Assembly: GCF_002812725.1 (NCBI RefSeq)
Contig: NZ_NMUN01000002.1
Location: 186,001 to 250,000, forward strand
Direction of reading: 5' to 3'
Length of the DNA: 64,000 nt
From: Microbacterium sp. BR1
GTDB taxonomy: Bacteria; Actinomycetota; Actinomycetes; Actinomycetales; Microbacteriaceae
Within the stretch, counting starts at the first letter, position 1. Each line of letters begins with the position of its first letter. This document shows, in pieces, positions 1 through 10,110 of this stretch. The translations under genes and the position numbers were made by a program. The notes beneath the pieces were generated by a model. The model searched no databases. It was not told the DNA's origin and was given only the letters and a program-made list of their open reading frames with translations.

Positions 1-1
1 G

Positions 2-3000
2 ATCGAGACGGACACCCTGAGCGGCCGTGTCCTGAGCCGACCGTCGACCTCCGCGGACGCGGTCTACGTCGCGGACGAGACCCGATTGGTGCGGCTGGAG
101 GTGAGTGGTTCGCCGGCCCTCCGCGAGGTGGGAACAGGGCAAGAGGTGCTGGGGACGCCCGCGCGACCCGTAACCGTCGACGGCACGACCTATGCAGCGT
201 GGCTCGCGCCGTCGGGCGGGGGAGTCCTGTGGAATTCCGCGGCAGGGCAGTCGGTGCTGGACTACGCCGGGCTCGAACTCGACGATCAGCGGCGCCCATC
301 CTTCCTCGTCGGCAGCGGTGTCGTGGCTCTGAACGAGACGCGCTCGGGATGGGTGTGGACCCTGCCCGACGGTGAGCTCGTACCGACGAGCCAGGACTGG
401 TCGCTCGATGATCGTGTCGACCCGACGACGGAGGATGCGCAGGAAGAGGCGGCGGTCGTCCTCGACCCGAAGCCGCCCGTCGCCGAACCCGACGCCTTCG
501 GCGTGCGCGCGGGCGCCCTCGTCGTCCTGCCCGTGCTGTTGAACGATCACGACCCCAACGAAGACGTGCTGAGCGTGGACGCCCTCTCGGTCGGGGGGCT
601 CGACCCCGCCTTCGGCGAGGTTGCGGTCATCGACAGCGGCCAGCGGCTCGCGATCCGGGTGGCGGACGGTGCGCGTGGCTCGGGATCGCTCACGTATCGC
701 GTCAGCGACGGCACCAGCGTCGGCGCCAGCGACGGCGGACTCTTCTCGGAGCCGACGACCGTCGCCCTGACGATCGCGCCCGAGCCATCCAATGCCGCTC
801 CGGAATGGTGTGGGAGCGTCGGATGCCTCGCCGAATGGCCGACACCAGAGGTTGCGAGGGGCGGAACGGTTTCTGTGCCGGTGTTGCCCGGCTGGGTCGA
901 CCCGGACGGCGATCCGTTGCTCCTGCTATCGGTCGAGAACCCCTCCGGCATCGGCGTGGTCACGGCGTCTCCGTCGGGGGAGGTGGTCTACCAGCATGCC
1001 GACGACGGTTCCGGTGCGGCCCAGCTGATCGATCTGCAGGTCACCGTCGCCGATACCCGTGGCGCCACGTCCACCAGGCCGCTCTCCGTGCGTGTCTCGA
1101 CGCAACCGCGCCTGCGTGTGCAATCGTTCGCGGTCGTCGACACGGTCGGCGCGGGCCTGACGGTCGATGTGTCGCCGCACGTCACCGGAACCGCGGGGCA
1201 ACTCACACTCACCGCGGTGCGCGTCCTCGACGATGCCCCCGCGAGCGTGGTGGCGACGCCCGGCGGGACGGCCTTCGATCTCACGACCGAACAGCCGGGG
1301 ATCTACCGCGTCAGCTTCTCGGTGGGCGACGGGCTGAGCGAGGCGACGGGTACGGCCCGGATCACCCTGCTCGCCGACGACGCGGCCGCGCAGCTCGCGA
1401 CGGCACCGGTCGTTGCGTTCGTGCATCCGCGCGAGGACGCGACGGTCGACGTTTTCGCGGCGGTCTCGAACCCCACCCGCCGGGTGCTGCTGCTGAGCGA
1501 CGCGGCCCCGCGCATCGATTCCGGCGCCTCGCTCAGCGTCGATGTCGTCGGGCAGAGCTCGCTGCGGGTCTCGGGGACGACCGCCACGGGCGATCCCGGC
1601 CGTCTCGGTACCGTGTCGTACGTCGTGAGCGATGGAACGGCGGATGTCGGCGCCCGCGTCTTGGGCGAGGCGACGGTATACCTCTTGCCGCCGGCTCCCG
1701 AGCTGGCACCCATCGCCGTCGGCGACTCGGTCGTCGTCCGTCAAGGCACACAGGTCGACATCCCGGTGCTCGCGAATGACGTCGCGCCGTCCGGATCGGG
1801 TCTGACGCTGAATCCCGCAACGGTGCTGTCGTCCACGTCCGAGGGTCTCGCCTTCGCCTCGGGCGGTGTGCTGCGCTACCTCGCGCCCGAGACCCCCGGC
1901 GAATACGTTGTGCAATACGGCGTGTTCGCGACGGGCGCGCCCGCCCTGGCCGATACCGCCGAGGTACGGATCCTCGTTCAGTCGGACGACGCGAACCGTG
2001 ATCCGCTCCCCGAGACGCTCGAGGGTCGCGTGCCCAGCGGTCAGACGACGACCGTCGCGTTCGATCCCTTCGGTATCGACCCCGACGGCGACGCGGTGGC
2101 ACTCGATACCGTCCTCACCCAGCCCGAATCCGGGGCCGCATCCATCTCCGCCGACGGCGCATCCATCGTCTACTCGAGCGTCGCCGGCTTCCGTGGGCAG
2201 GTCTCGTTCCTCTACCGCGTCGTGGACGCCGCGGGTGCGACGGGCATCGGAACCGTGCGCATCGGAGTTCTGGATGGCCAGTCCGACCCCGGCCCGGTGA
2301 CGTTCACCGACTACGTCCAGGTGCAGGCGGGCTCGGCGAACGCGATCAACGTGAGTCCCCTCGCGAACGACATCGATCCCACGGGTGGCACGCTTCGCCT
2401 GACCGACGTGCAACCGGACCTGCCGCCCACGCTCGAGGACGGATCGGCGAGCGAGGAGTACGAACGGCTCGCGGGCCTCGTCCGGCCCATCGACGACTCC
2501 ACGATCGCCGTGACGGCCGGTACCGAGCCCGGGACGATGTCGTTCCTCTACGACGTCGAGAGCGACTCGGGCAACACCGCACGCGGCCTGGTGGTCGTCC
2601 GGATCGTGCGCGAGGCCGTACCCGATTACCCGGTCGTCATCGACACCGTCCTGACCGCGGAGACGCGGGATGGGTTCGTGCGGGGCGTCGACGTCGTCTC
2701 CGGCAAGGTGCGCTGGACGGGTGGCGATGTCGGGGATCTCACCCTCAGCCTCTGGGGGGCGCCGACCGATCTCGAGGTCGACGGCTCCACGATCTCGGGG
2801 CCCCTGCCGTTGACGAGTCGGATCATCGCGTTCGAGCTCACCGGTGAGGGGGCTTCCGGACCGGTCACCACGTACGGCTTCCTCAGGATCCCCGGTGAGC
2901 GCGAAGTGAAGCTCGCGCTGCGCAGCGAGGCTGGTGCGCAAGAGGTGACCGAGGGGCGCTCGAAGACGTTCGATGTGGCCGGACTCGTGCCCGTGCCGAA

Positions 3001-5257
3001 CGGCACGCGACTGCAGGTGTCACCGGACGTCGCGGCCTCCGGTGCGCGACCGCAGGGCTCATGCGAACTCGAATCGGGCACGACCGTCCGCTACGTCGCG
3101 GGACTGGCGGCGCCGTGGGCGGACGCCTGCTACGTTCCCGTTCGCCTGGCCGGCACTCAGGAGTGGACCGTCCTGGCGATCCCGATCCGGGTGCTCGCCG
3201 TCGCGCCCCAGCCGCAGTTGCGCGGTGGTGCCCTGACGATCGCGCCGGGGGCCAGCGCGGACTTCGATCTGCGCACCTTGACCAGCTGGCAGGGCCGCGA
3301 CGAGTGGGATCGCATCGCGTACGCGATCGATTACCGCGGTTCGTCGTTCGTCGTCGATGCGGAAGACGGGCGACTGACGATCACGGGTGCGGACAGCGCC
3401 GTTCCGGGGACGCAGGAGGCCGTCACCGTCTCGATCACGAGCCACACGGGCGTCGAGCCGGTGCGACTGATGTTGAAGGTCGGAGCGACGCCGTCGACAC
3501 TGCCCATCGGCGGGACGCTCACGCAAACCTGTTCGCAGGCGGGGGCGTCATCGTGCGTCATCCCCGTCGTCGGCGCCGCGGGAGAGGTCAACCCCCTGCC
3601 GCGGACCCCGCTCGAGGTCGTCGGCGTCGCGGCCACGGGTGCCTGCGTGGGCGTGACGTTCGCGGTGGCATCGACGAGCAGCGTGCTCGCGGAATGGACG
3701 GACGATGCCCCCGGGGCGACGTGCACGGCCACTTTCACGCTGCGCGACGCGCAGGGCCGGACGACCGGCGGTGGCCGCGACGGTGCGCTCTTGCTCGATC
3801 TGCAGGGCTTCCCGCAGTCGCCGACGAGCGTGCGACAGGTCGCCTATGCCGATGGATCCGTCACCCTCCGGGTCGACCCGGGCGCCGCCAGCCAGGCATA
3901 CCCGGCGCTGACCGAGTTCGTGGTCCGATCCTCGGCATCCGGATCCGGTTCCGGGTCGATCGTCGCGACGTGCTCGGTCGACGGGGTGTGCCCGAGCATC
4001 CCCGCGCCGAACGGCGTCGAGCGCACGTACGAGGTCGTCGCGGTCAACGGCATCGGCGAGTCGCGCAGGGGCGTCAGCACGGTCGCGTGGGCATACGACA
4101 CGCCCGCGGCTCCGGGGTCGGTCTCGTGGGCTCCGATCGTCACCGGCGGCGAGGGCGGCCTGATCAGCCTCACGATCGAGGGGATCGACCAGGCGAAGAC
4201 CGGTTCGGTGCAGATCGTCAGCGCGGCGGGCGAGACCGTGGTCGTCGACGTGCCGAGCGGTCGCGACACCGTGAGCGTTCCGTCGTTCCGGGTGGGGTCG
4301 AACACGTCCACGACGGTCGTCATCACCCCCCAGTCCCGGTTCCCGCTCCCTCCCGGACTCGCGGGCAGCACCTCGGGCGCGGCCGTCATGATCCAGGCGA
4401 ACGGGATCGGCGCGCCCACGGGGATCGCCCTGACCCTCTCGTCGACGTCGGACGGTAACGGCACCTCCACGATCCGCGCCGAGGCCACCGCCGGATCGGG
4501 CGGCGACGAATCGACTCTGCGATTCGGCGTCTCGCGCGCGGACCAGACCTGCTCGCCGACGAGTGCGGACGGCTCGGCCGTCTTCACGGTTCCCGACGGC
4601 CTCGAGTACGCGTTCACCGCGTGTGCGGTGTCGCGATACTCCGGCAGCACCTTCGGGTCGGCTACCATCCAGCAGTCGGTGCGCGCCGTGCAGAGCGCCG
4701 CGCCGCCGCAGGGCTTCACGTTCGTCGTTTCGCCGACACCGGATGTCGGGACGAACGGCGCCCGGTGGGTCATCCGCGACCTTCCGTCCTCGAGCGAGGA
4801 GGCCCCGACCCTGAACGTGCCCCAGTTCGAGGGCGCGCCACCGAACCCGGTCTTCGATGTCGACCCCGGCATCCGCGTCCGCTACACGCACACCCAGTGG
4901 GGCACGTCGAGCGAGTGGGCTGCGGTCACGCCCGCGCCCGGAAGCGCGCCCTTCCAGGTGCAGGTCGCCTGGCAGGTCGCGTCCTGCGTCGGCGGCGAGC
5001 AGCTGCAGCTCACGGCTTCGTCGACCGGGGGACGCGCGGAGTTCTCGTCCGACATCAGGTCCGCCGTCTTCACGGATGAGGCGGGCAACACCCTCGCGTT
5101 CGACCCGGCCCTCGGGATCGTGCCGATCGGCGCGGTCTCGGTCCAAGGCATCGGCGTGACCGCCTCCTGGGACGCGCAGGGCTGGGGCCTCGAGCCGGCA
5201 TCGGGCACCGTCGGCGGTGCCTGTACCCCGAACAATCCGGTGCCGCCCGCACCATGA
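2..5257 (+). CDS. Giant Ig-like/cadherin-like repeat protein, 5' partial
   Basis: The frame is open from the first bases of the window, so the true start lies outside; about 1,750 residues are visible. The first ~140 visible residues look like beta-propeller repeats. They are followed by several cadherin/Big-type repeats marked by acidic motifs such as LLNDHDPNEDVL, LANDVAPSG, GIDPDGDAV and LANDIDPTGG, and the last third looks like fibronectin-III-type modules. Such proteins are normally exported and cell-surface exposed. No C-terminal LPXTG motif or membrane helix is visible; the protein ends in ACTPNNPVPPAP. Only 37 bp separate it from a MoxR-DUF58-transglutaminase-like-FHA set, so it is probably the surface protein served by that set (inference). 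It is not a polyketide or adhesin enzyme, as no catalytic motif is seen. Confidence 0.8.
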   Translation: METDTLSGRVLSRPSTSADAVYVADETRLVRLEVSGSPALREVGTGQEVLGTPARPVTVDGTTYAAWLAPSGGGVLWNSAAGQSVLDYAGLELDDQRRPSFLVGSGVVALNETRSGWVWTLPDGELVPTSQDWSLDDRVDPTTEDAQEEAAVVLDPKPPVAEPDAFGVRAGALVVLPVLLNDHDPNEDVLSVDALSVGGLDPAFGEVAVIDSGQRLAIRVADGARGSGSLTYRVSDGTSVGASDGGLFSEPTTVALTIAPEPSNAAPEWCGSVGCLAEWPTPEVARGGTVSVPVLPGWVDPDGDPLLLLSVENPSGIGVVTASPSGEVVYQHADDGSGAAQLIDLQVTVADTRGATSTRPLSVRVSTQPRLRVQSFAVVDTVGAGLTVDVSPHVTGTAGQLTLTAVRVLDDAPASVVATPGGTAFDLTTEQPGIYRVSFSVGDGLSEATGTARITLLADDAAAQLATAPVVAFVHPREDATVDVFAAVSNPTRRVLLLSDAAPRIDSGASLSVDVVGQSSLRVSGTTATGDPGRLGTVSYVVSDGTADVGARVLGEATVYLLPPAPELAPIAVGDSVVVRQGTQVDIPVLANDVAPSGSGLTLNPATVLSSTSEGLAFASGGVLRYLAPETPGEYVVQYGVFATGAPALADTAEVRILVQSDDANRDPLPETLEGRVPSGQTTTVAFDPFGIDPDGDAVALDTVLTQPESGAASISADGASIVYSSVAGFRGQVSFLYRVVDAAGATGIGTVRIGVLDGQSDPGPVTFTDYVQVQAGSANAINVSPLANDIDPTGGTLRLTDVQPDLPPTLEDGSASEEYERLAGLVRPIDDSTIAVTAGTEPGTMSFLYDVESDSGNTARGLVVVRIVREAVPDYPVVIDTVLTAETRDGFVRGVDVVSGKVRWTGGDVGDLTLSLWGAPTDLEVDGSTISGPLPLTSRIIAFELTGEGASGPVTTYGFLRIPGEREVKLALRSEAGAQEVTEGRSKTFDVAGLVPVPNGTRLQVSPDVAASGARPQGSCELESGTTVRYVAGLAAPWADACYVPVRLAGTQEWTVLAIPIRVLAVAPQPQLRGGALTIAPGASADFDLRTLTSWQGRDEWDRIAYAIDYRGSSFVVDAEDGRLTITGADSAVPGTQEAVTVSITSHTGVEPVRLMLKVGATPSTLPIGGTLTQTCSQAGASSCVIPVVGAAGEVNPLPRTPLEVVGVAATGACVGVTFAVASTSSVLAEWTDDAPGATCTATFTLRDAQGRTTGGGRDGALLLDLQGFPQSPTSVRQVAYADGSVTLRVDPGAASQAYPALTEFVVRSSASGSGSGSIVATCSVDGVCPSIPAPNGVERTYEVVAVNGIGESRRGVSTVAWAYDTPAAPGSVSWAPIVTGGEGGLISLTIEGIDQAKTGSVQIVSAAGETVVVDVPSGRDTVSVPSFRVGSNTSTTVVITPQSRFPLPPGLAGSTSGAAVMIQANGIGAPTGIALTLSSTSDGNGTSTIRAEATAGSGGDESTLRFGVSRADQTCSPTSADGSAVFTVPDGLEYAFTACAVSRYSGSTFGSATIQQSVRAVQSAAPPQGFTFVVSPTPDVGTNGARWVIRDLPSSSEEAPTLNVPQFEGAPPNPVFDVDPGIRVRYTHTQWGTSSEWAAVTPAPGSAPFQVQVAWQVASCVGGEQLQLTASSTGGRAEFSSDIRSAVFTDEAGNTLAFDPALGIVPIGAVSVQGIGVTASWDAQGWGLEPASGTVGGACTPNNPVPPAP

Positions 5258-5294
5258 TCATCGAATCCCGATCCCCGAAGGAAGAGTCGTTCTC

Positions 5295-6260
5295 ATGAGC
5301 GTGACGCAGGAGCAGGCCACGTGGTTCGCGGAGACGTTCTCGCACCTCGCCGACAACGTCGAGCGCGCCGTGCTCGGCAAGCGCCATGTCGTCGAGCTCG
5401 TGCTGACGGCGATGATCAGCGACGGGCACGTGCTGCTCGAGGATGTCCCGGGCACCGGCAAGACGTCTCTCGCACGCGCGCTCGGCCAGTCGGTGCAGGG
5501 CACCAACACGCGCATCCAGTTCACCCCGGACCTGCTTCCCGGCGACATCACCGGCATCACGGTCTACGACCAGAAGACGGGCGCCTTCGAATTCCACGCA
5601 GGCCCCGTTTTCGCCAACATCGTTCTCGCCGACGAGATCAACCGCGCGAGCCCGAAGACCCAGTCGGCCCTGCTGGAGGTCATGGAAGAGGGGAGCGTCA
5701 CGATCGACGGCATCAGTCGCCCCGTCGGTGACCCCTTCCTCGTGATCGCCACGCAGAACCCGGTCGAGCAGGCCGGCACGTACCGTCTTCCCGAGGCGCA
5801 GCTGGATCGATTCCTGCTGAAGACCTCGCTCGGATACCCCGACCACGCTTCGACCGTCCGGATCCTGAGCGGAGCCGCGGTTCCGACCTCCGAGCTGACG
5901 GCGATCGTCGCTCCGCAGGCGCTCATCGGGATGGCGGACATCGCGAAAGACGTCTACATCGACGCGCTCGTCCTCGACTACATCGCTCGCCTCGTCGACG
6001 CGACCCGCTCCGCGGACCAGGTTCGCCTGGGCGTCAGCATCCGCGGTGCGCTCGGGTTGACGCACGTCAGCAAGACACGCGCGGCATCACGCGGCCGGAC
6101 CTACGTGACTCCCGACGACGTGAAGTCGCTCGCGGTCGCCGTGCTGTCGCACCGCCTCATCCTGCACCCCGAGGCCGAATTCGACGGTGTCAGCCCCGAG
6201 TCGGTCATCGGTCAGGTTCTGCTCGACGTCGCCCCGCCGACCCAACGCGAGCCCGGATGA
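5295..6260 (+). CDS. MoxR-family AAA+ ATPase
   Basis: The 321-residue protein is a typical MoxR-length AAA+ ATPase. Walker A is PGTGKT at residues 52-57 and Walker B is ADEIN at 112-116, followed by the MoxR pattern RASPKTQSALLEVMEE and a TQNPVEQAGTYRLPEAQLDRF block. MoxR proteins are cytoplasmic ATPases thought to act as chaperones for metal insertion or assembly of secreted or membrane complexes, usually together with DUF58 or VWA proteins. The ATG at 5295 is chosen because a GAAGGAAGAG ribosome site precedes it and family alignment starts here; an upstream in-frame start would overlap the Ig-like gene without benefit. Its stop overlaps the DUF58 start by 4 bp, so translation is probably coupled. 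Confidence 0.93.
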   Translation: MSVTQEQATWFAETFSHLADNVERAVLGKRHVVELVLTAMISDGHVLLEDVPGTGKTSLARALGQSVQGTNTRIQFTPDLLPGDITGITVYDQKTGAFEFHAGPVFANIVLADEINRASPKTQSALLEVMEEGSVTIDGISRPVGDPFLVIATQNPVEQAGTYRLPEAQLDRFLLKTSLGYPDHASTVRILSGAAVPTSELTAIVAPQALIGMADIAKDVYIDALVLDYIARLVDATRSADQVRLGVSIRGALGLTHVSKTRAASRGRTYVTPDDVKSLAVAVLSHRLILHPEAEFDGVSPESVIGQVLLDVAPPTQREPG

Positions 6261-7618
6261 CCGCACGCACCGACTCACCTCTCACCCGGACCTCGTCGTC
6301 GTCCGGGTCTGCCGCGCGCACCCGCGTCACGACGACCGCGCGCGGTGCGCGAGGCGCGCGCGCCGGCGTCTGGGCCGTGGAAGCGGGTCGTGCCGTCGGC
6401 GAGGGCGTCCGTGATGTCGTCGAGCGCGCGGGAGGGGCGATCATGCCGGCCGGATGGCTCGCGCTGGCCGCCGCGACGCTCGGCCTCGGTATCGGAGTCG
6501 CTTTCGGATGGGTCGAATGGATCGTCGCCGGCGCCGCGTCCCTCGTCATGCTCGCGCTCTGCGTTCCGTTCCTCTTCGGCGCGCGCGCGTACGACGTCGT
6601 GGTGCGCCTCGCCCACGAGCGCGTGGTGGTGGGCGGAGAGTTGACGGGCGAGATCGTGATCCGCAACCGTGGGCGCTCGACAGCGCTGCCCGGACTGCTC
6701 GATCTTCCCGTCGGCGATGGACTGGTCGAGCTGGGTGTTCCCCTCATGCGCGCCGGGCATTTCGTCGCACAACCCCTCACGATTCCCGCCGTCCGGCGCG
6801 GGATCATCACGGTCGGCCCGCCCACTGCGGTCCGCACGGATCCCGTCGGGCTCCTCCGCCGGGAACGGGCCTGGGACGATGTGCGCCGCGTGTACGTCCA
6901 CCCGAGAACGGTCGCGGTGCCCTCGACGAGTGCTGGGCTGGTGCGCGATCTCGAGGGCCAGCCGACCCGTCGTCTCGTCGATGCCGACATGTCGTTTCAC
7001 GCCATCCGTGAGTATGCGCCGGGTGACGCACGGCGACAGATCCACTGGAAGTCCACGGCGAAGACCGGCCAGCTCATGGTGCGCCAGTTCGAGGAGTCGC
7101 GACGGTCGCGGATGGCGGTGGTGCTCGGACTCTCCGAGAAGGAGTTCGCCGACGCGGACGAGTTCGAGCTCGCCGTCGGCGCCGCTGCATCGCTCGGCGT
7201 CCAGGCGGTGCGCGACGGCCGGGACCTGGACGTGGTCACGGGCGCCGAGATTCCGCGCGTCGTGCGCGGTCGGCTACGCGCCATCCGTGGCATCTCGGCG
7301 GCCTCGCCGCGCGCCCTCCTGGACGGGTTCTGCACCGTCGAAGTCCTCGAGCACACGATGCCGCTGGAGGGCATCTGTCGCCTGACAGCCGAGACGAAGA
7401 ACGACCTCTCGATCGCCGTGATCGTGTGCGGTTCGCGCGTGACGACCGCGACCCTGCGTCGTGCGGCCCTCGCCTTCCCCGCGGACACGGCCGTGATCGC
7501 CGTCGTGTGCGACGAGCGCGCCCATCCACGGATGCAGGGCATCGGTGGATTCACGGTGCTCACGATCGGGGTGCTCGACGACCTCGCGAGCCTGATGCTG
7601 CGCGGAGCCGGCGCATGA
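6257..7618 (+). CDS. DUF58 membrane protein
   Basis: This 453-residue protein has a Ser/Thr/Arg-rich cytosolic start and two adjacent membrane helices at about residues 62-110. A beta-rich segment follows, then the DUF58 signature REYAPGDARRQIHWKSTAK near residues 249-267. DUF58 proteins have a VWA-like fold and travel with MoxR ATPases; their molecular role is not settled. The gene overlaps moxR by 4 bp upstream and the transglutaminase-like gene by 4 bp downstream, which is the standard MoxR-DUF58-TgpA gene order. The start at 6257 fits the ATGA overlap. Confidence 0.9.
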   Translation: MTARTDSPLTRTSSSSGSAARTRVTTTARGARGARAGVWAVEAGRAVGEGVRDVVERAGGAIMPAGWLALAAATLGLGIGVAFGWVEWIVAGAASLVMLALCVPFLFGARAYDVVVRLAHERVVVGGELTGEIVIRNRGRSTALPGLLDLPVGDGLVELGVPLMRAGHFVAQPLTIPAVRRGIITVGPPTAVRTDPVGLLRRERAWDDVRRVYVHPRTVAVPSTSAGLVRDLEGQPTRRLVDADMSFHAIREYAPGDARRQIHWKSTAKTGQLMVRQFEESRRSRMAVVLGLSEKEFADADEFELAVGAAASLGVQAVRDGRDLDVVTGAEIPRVVRGRLRAIRGISAASPRALLDGFCTVEVLEHTMPLEGICRLTAETKNDLSIAVIVCGSRVTTATLRRAALAFPADTAVIAVVCDERAHPRMQGIGGFTVLTIGVLDDLASLMLRGAGA

Positions 7619-10110
7619 GAGAGCGCGTGATCGAGCGGAAGGCGGGCGCGCGGATCGCGGCGGGCAGCCTCTATGTCGCCACGATCACGGTCCTCGCCGC
7701 CGTCGCCGCGTGGCCGATCTACCGTTCGCTGTCGTTCCTCATCCTCGTCCTGGCCGCAGTCGTCGCGGGCACAGCGATCGCCGCTACGGCGCGAGCGCTC
7801 CGCTGGCCGGCCTGGCTCACCGCGCTGATCGCGTTCGGCAGCTTGATGGTGCTCGGAGTCCCGGTCGCCGTGCCCTCGAGGATGACCTCCCTGCCCGAGG
7901 CCATCGCGGGCCTCGGTGAAGTGCTGTGGGGGAGCATCACCGCCTGGAAAGACCTGCTGACGGTCGAGCTGCCGGCGGGCGCCTATCGAAACCTGCTCGT
8001 TCCGGCGCTGATCGTGTTCCTCTTCGGGATCACGGCCGCGCTGCTTCTCGCGTGGCGTCGTCCACCGACCGCGGCGCTCGCGGTCCCGGTGGGGCTGGCG
8101 ATGGTGGCCTTCGGGCTGCTGTTCGGCAGCCCGAGCGTGAGCGCCCCGCTCGTTCTCGGGGGACTCGCGTTCCCCGCGCCCGTCGAAACGGCCGTCGGCG
8201 CGCTCAGTCTGGTGGTGAGCCTCGTCTGGCTCGCCTGGCAGACGTACGAAGAGCGCTCGCGTGCACTCCGCCGCGCGGCATCCGCGAGCGGGGTGCGCCT
8301 CTCGCGCTCTCGCGGCGGGTCGGACGCCCGGCGGATGGTGCTCGGCGCCGGAATGATCGCCGTGTCCGTTGCGGTGGCGGCCGTGCTCGTGCCGGCCGTC
8401 GCTGAGGGCGCGGAGCGGACGGTGCTGCGCTCGGGCGTCGGACCCGATACGGCGCTGAGTACCGCCATCAGCCCCCTCACCCAATACCGCGGGAACTTCA
8501 GCGAACCGCGCTCCGGATCGGTGTTGTTCCGAGTCGAGAGGACCGACGGCGCCGCCGACCGCGTTCGGTTGGCGACGCTTTCGCACTACGACGGCGAGAC
8601 CTACCGCGCCGTCGATCCGCGCGGGAACGTCGACGCCGGGCGCTACCTGCGGGTGCCCGCGCGCCTCGACGCGGGCGCGGGCGCGACGGTGACCGCGGAC
8701 ATCCGGATCGGTCAACTCACGGGCATCTGGCTGCCGACGCTCGGACGGGTGCAGTCCATCGCTTTCGAGGGCGCGCGGGCGAGCGCCCTCGCCGACTCGT
8801 TCTACTACAGCGGCGACGCCTGGGGCGGCATCCAGGTGGCCGACGGAGGGGTCCGGGCCGGCGATGCCTACACCGTCACGGCCGTCATGCCCTCGGGCGC
8901 GGAGTTGAGCCGGATCGATGCGCCCGGCGTCCCCGCCGATCAGGTCGAGGCGCCCGAATCGCTGCGCCGCTGGGTCGACGAACACGTCGAGGGACAGGGC
9001 GGCGCCGCGCTCGCCGGTCTCGTCGACCTGCTGCGCGGGCGAGGCTATCTCTCGCACGCCGTCTCGGTCGACCTCGAGGCGCCGCCGACGTGGTTGTCGG
9101 AGATGCCCGGCTACGTCTTCGAGTCGAGTGCGTCCGGGCATTCGCTCGCCCGTATCGACTCCCTCTTCCGTGCGCTCCTGGATCGAGAGGCGGAGGTGGG
9201 CGGCGCCGAACTGCCGCTCGTCGCGGCGATCGGTGACGACGAGCAGTTCTCGGTCGCGGTGGCGCTGATGGCCCGCGAGCTCGGGTTTCCCGCGCGCGTG
9301 GTCGTCGGTGCACGGCTCACATCCGACGACGGGCTGCGCACCTGCGACAGGGGCGCGTGCCGAGGCGGCGACATCGTCGCCTGGACGGAAGTGCAGTCGG
9401 CCACGGGCGACTGGGTGCCCATCGACGTCACGCCCCAGAGCGCCGTGGCACCCCAGACCGACCTGACCCTGCAGCGCGACCCCCAGAACGAGACGGAAGT
9501 GCGTCCCGAGAACGCGGAGGAGGTCGTGCCCCCGGATCCCGTGCAGCAGGATGCTCCTGCCGCCAACGATTCGGACGACGAGGCCGCCGCCGACCTCAGC
9601 GGCCTGTGGGCCGTGGTCCGGGTCTCGGGCATCGCCCTCGTGATCGCGGGCCTGCTCCTGGGCCCGTTCGGCGTGATCACGGCAGCGAAGGCGTTCCGCC
9701 GCCGTGCCCGTCGCCGGAGCGAAGACCCGGTCGTCCGCATCGTCGCGGGCTGGGACGAATACGTCGATGCCGCGGTCGACCACGGACAGCCGGCGCCGCG
9801 CACGCAGACCCGAGAAGAGACCGCGGCCGGCTTCGCCACCCCCCGCGGTATCCTGCTCGCGGACCGAGCGGATCGGGCCGTGTTCGCGAAGGACGCGGTG
9901 ACGACGGCGGAGTCCGACGAGTTCTGGGGCATCGTCGAACAGGAGCGTCGCGTGTTCTCTCAGCGAGAGAGCGCATGGCGCCGTCTGATGGCGGCCGTAT
10001 CGTTGAGATCGTTCACCCGGGAAATCTCGCCGAAGAGTGCCCCATCGGGCGCTTCACGTCGTCAGGAGAGGAGGTCGCGGCGCCGCGACGGCGGCTCGCG
10101 CCCATCATGA
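7615..10110 (+). CDS. TgpA-like membrane protein with degenerate transglutaminase core
   Basis: The 831-residue protein has a run of N-terminal membrane helices (about residues 15-270), an extracytoplasmic transglutaminase-like domain (about 430-620), another helix near 665-690 and a cytosolic tail. This is the TgpA layout. The fold signature LMARELGFPARVVVG is intact, but the canonical G-x-C-E-x-F-A reads GDDEQFSVA, so Asp542 stands where the catalytic Cys is expected. The canonical HAWVEV reads VAWTEV, so Val588 replaces the catalytic His. Only the Asp (D604 in IDVTP) remains. It is therefore probably a non-catalytic, structural or binding version. ATG 7615 is chosen because it overlaps the DUF58 stop; a longer in-frame upstream extension lies inside that gene. 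Confidence 0.88.
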   Translation: MRERVIERKAGARIAAGSLYVATITVLAAVAAWPIYRSLSFLILVLAAVVAGTAIAATARALRWPAWLTALIAFGSLMVLGVPVAVPSRMTSLPEAIAGLGEVLWGSITAWKDLLTVELPAGAYRNLLVPALIVFLFGITAALLLAWRRPPTAALAVPVGLAMVAFGLLFGSPSVSAPLVLGGLAFPAPVETAVGALSLVVSLVWLAWQTYEERSRALRRAASASGVRLSRSRGGSDARRMVLGAGMIAVSVAVAAVLVPAVAEGAERTVLRSGVGPDTALSTAISPLTQYRGNFSEPRSGSVLFRVERTDGAADRVRLATLSHYDGETYRAVDPRGNVDAGRYLRVPARLDAGAGATVTADIRIGQLTGIWLPTLGRVQSIAFEGARASALADSFYYSGDAWGGIQVADGGVRAGDAYTVTAVMPSGAELSRIDAPGVPADQVEAPESLRRWVDEHVEGQGGAALAGLVDLLRGRGYLSHAVSVDLEAPPTWLSEMPGYVFESSASGHSLARIDSLFRALLDREAEVGGAELPLVAAIGDDEQFSVAVALMARELGFPARVVVGARLTSDDGLRTCDRGACRGGDIVAWTEVQSATGDWVPIDVTPQSAVAPQTDLTLQRDPQNETEVRPENAEEVVPPDPVQQDAPAANDSDDEAAADLSGLWAVVRVSGIALVIAGLLLGPFGVITAAKAFRRRARRRSEDPVVRIVAGWDEYVDAAVDHGQPAPRTQTREETAAGFATPRGILLADRADRAVFAKDAVTTAESDEFWGIVEQERRVFSQRESAWRRLMAAVSLRSFTREISPKSAPSGASRRQERRSRRRDGGSRPS

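Noticed and set aside
926..2941. 671-codon minus-strand open frame
   Set aside because: It is antisense to the Ig-like gene, with composition typical of GC-rich third-position mirroring and no domain.
6997..9783. 928-codon open frame on the minus strand
   Set aside because: It lies opposite the DUF58 and TgpA-like genes, is Arg/Gly/His-rich and lacks any family motif. It is a high-GC shadow frame.
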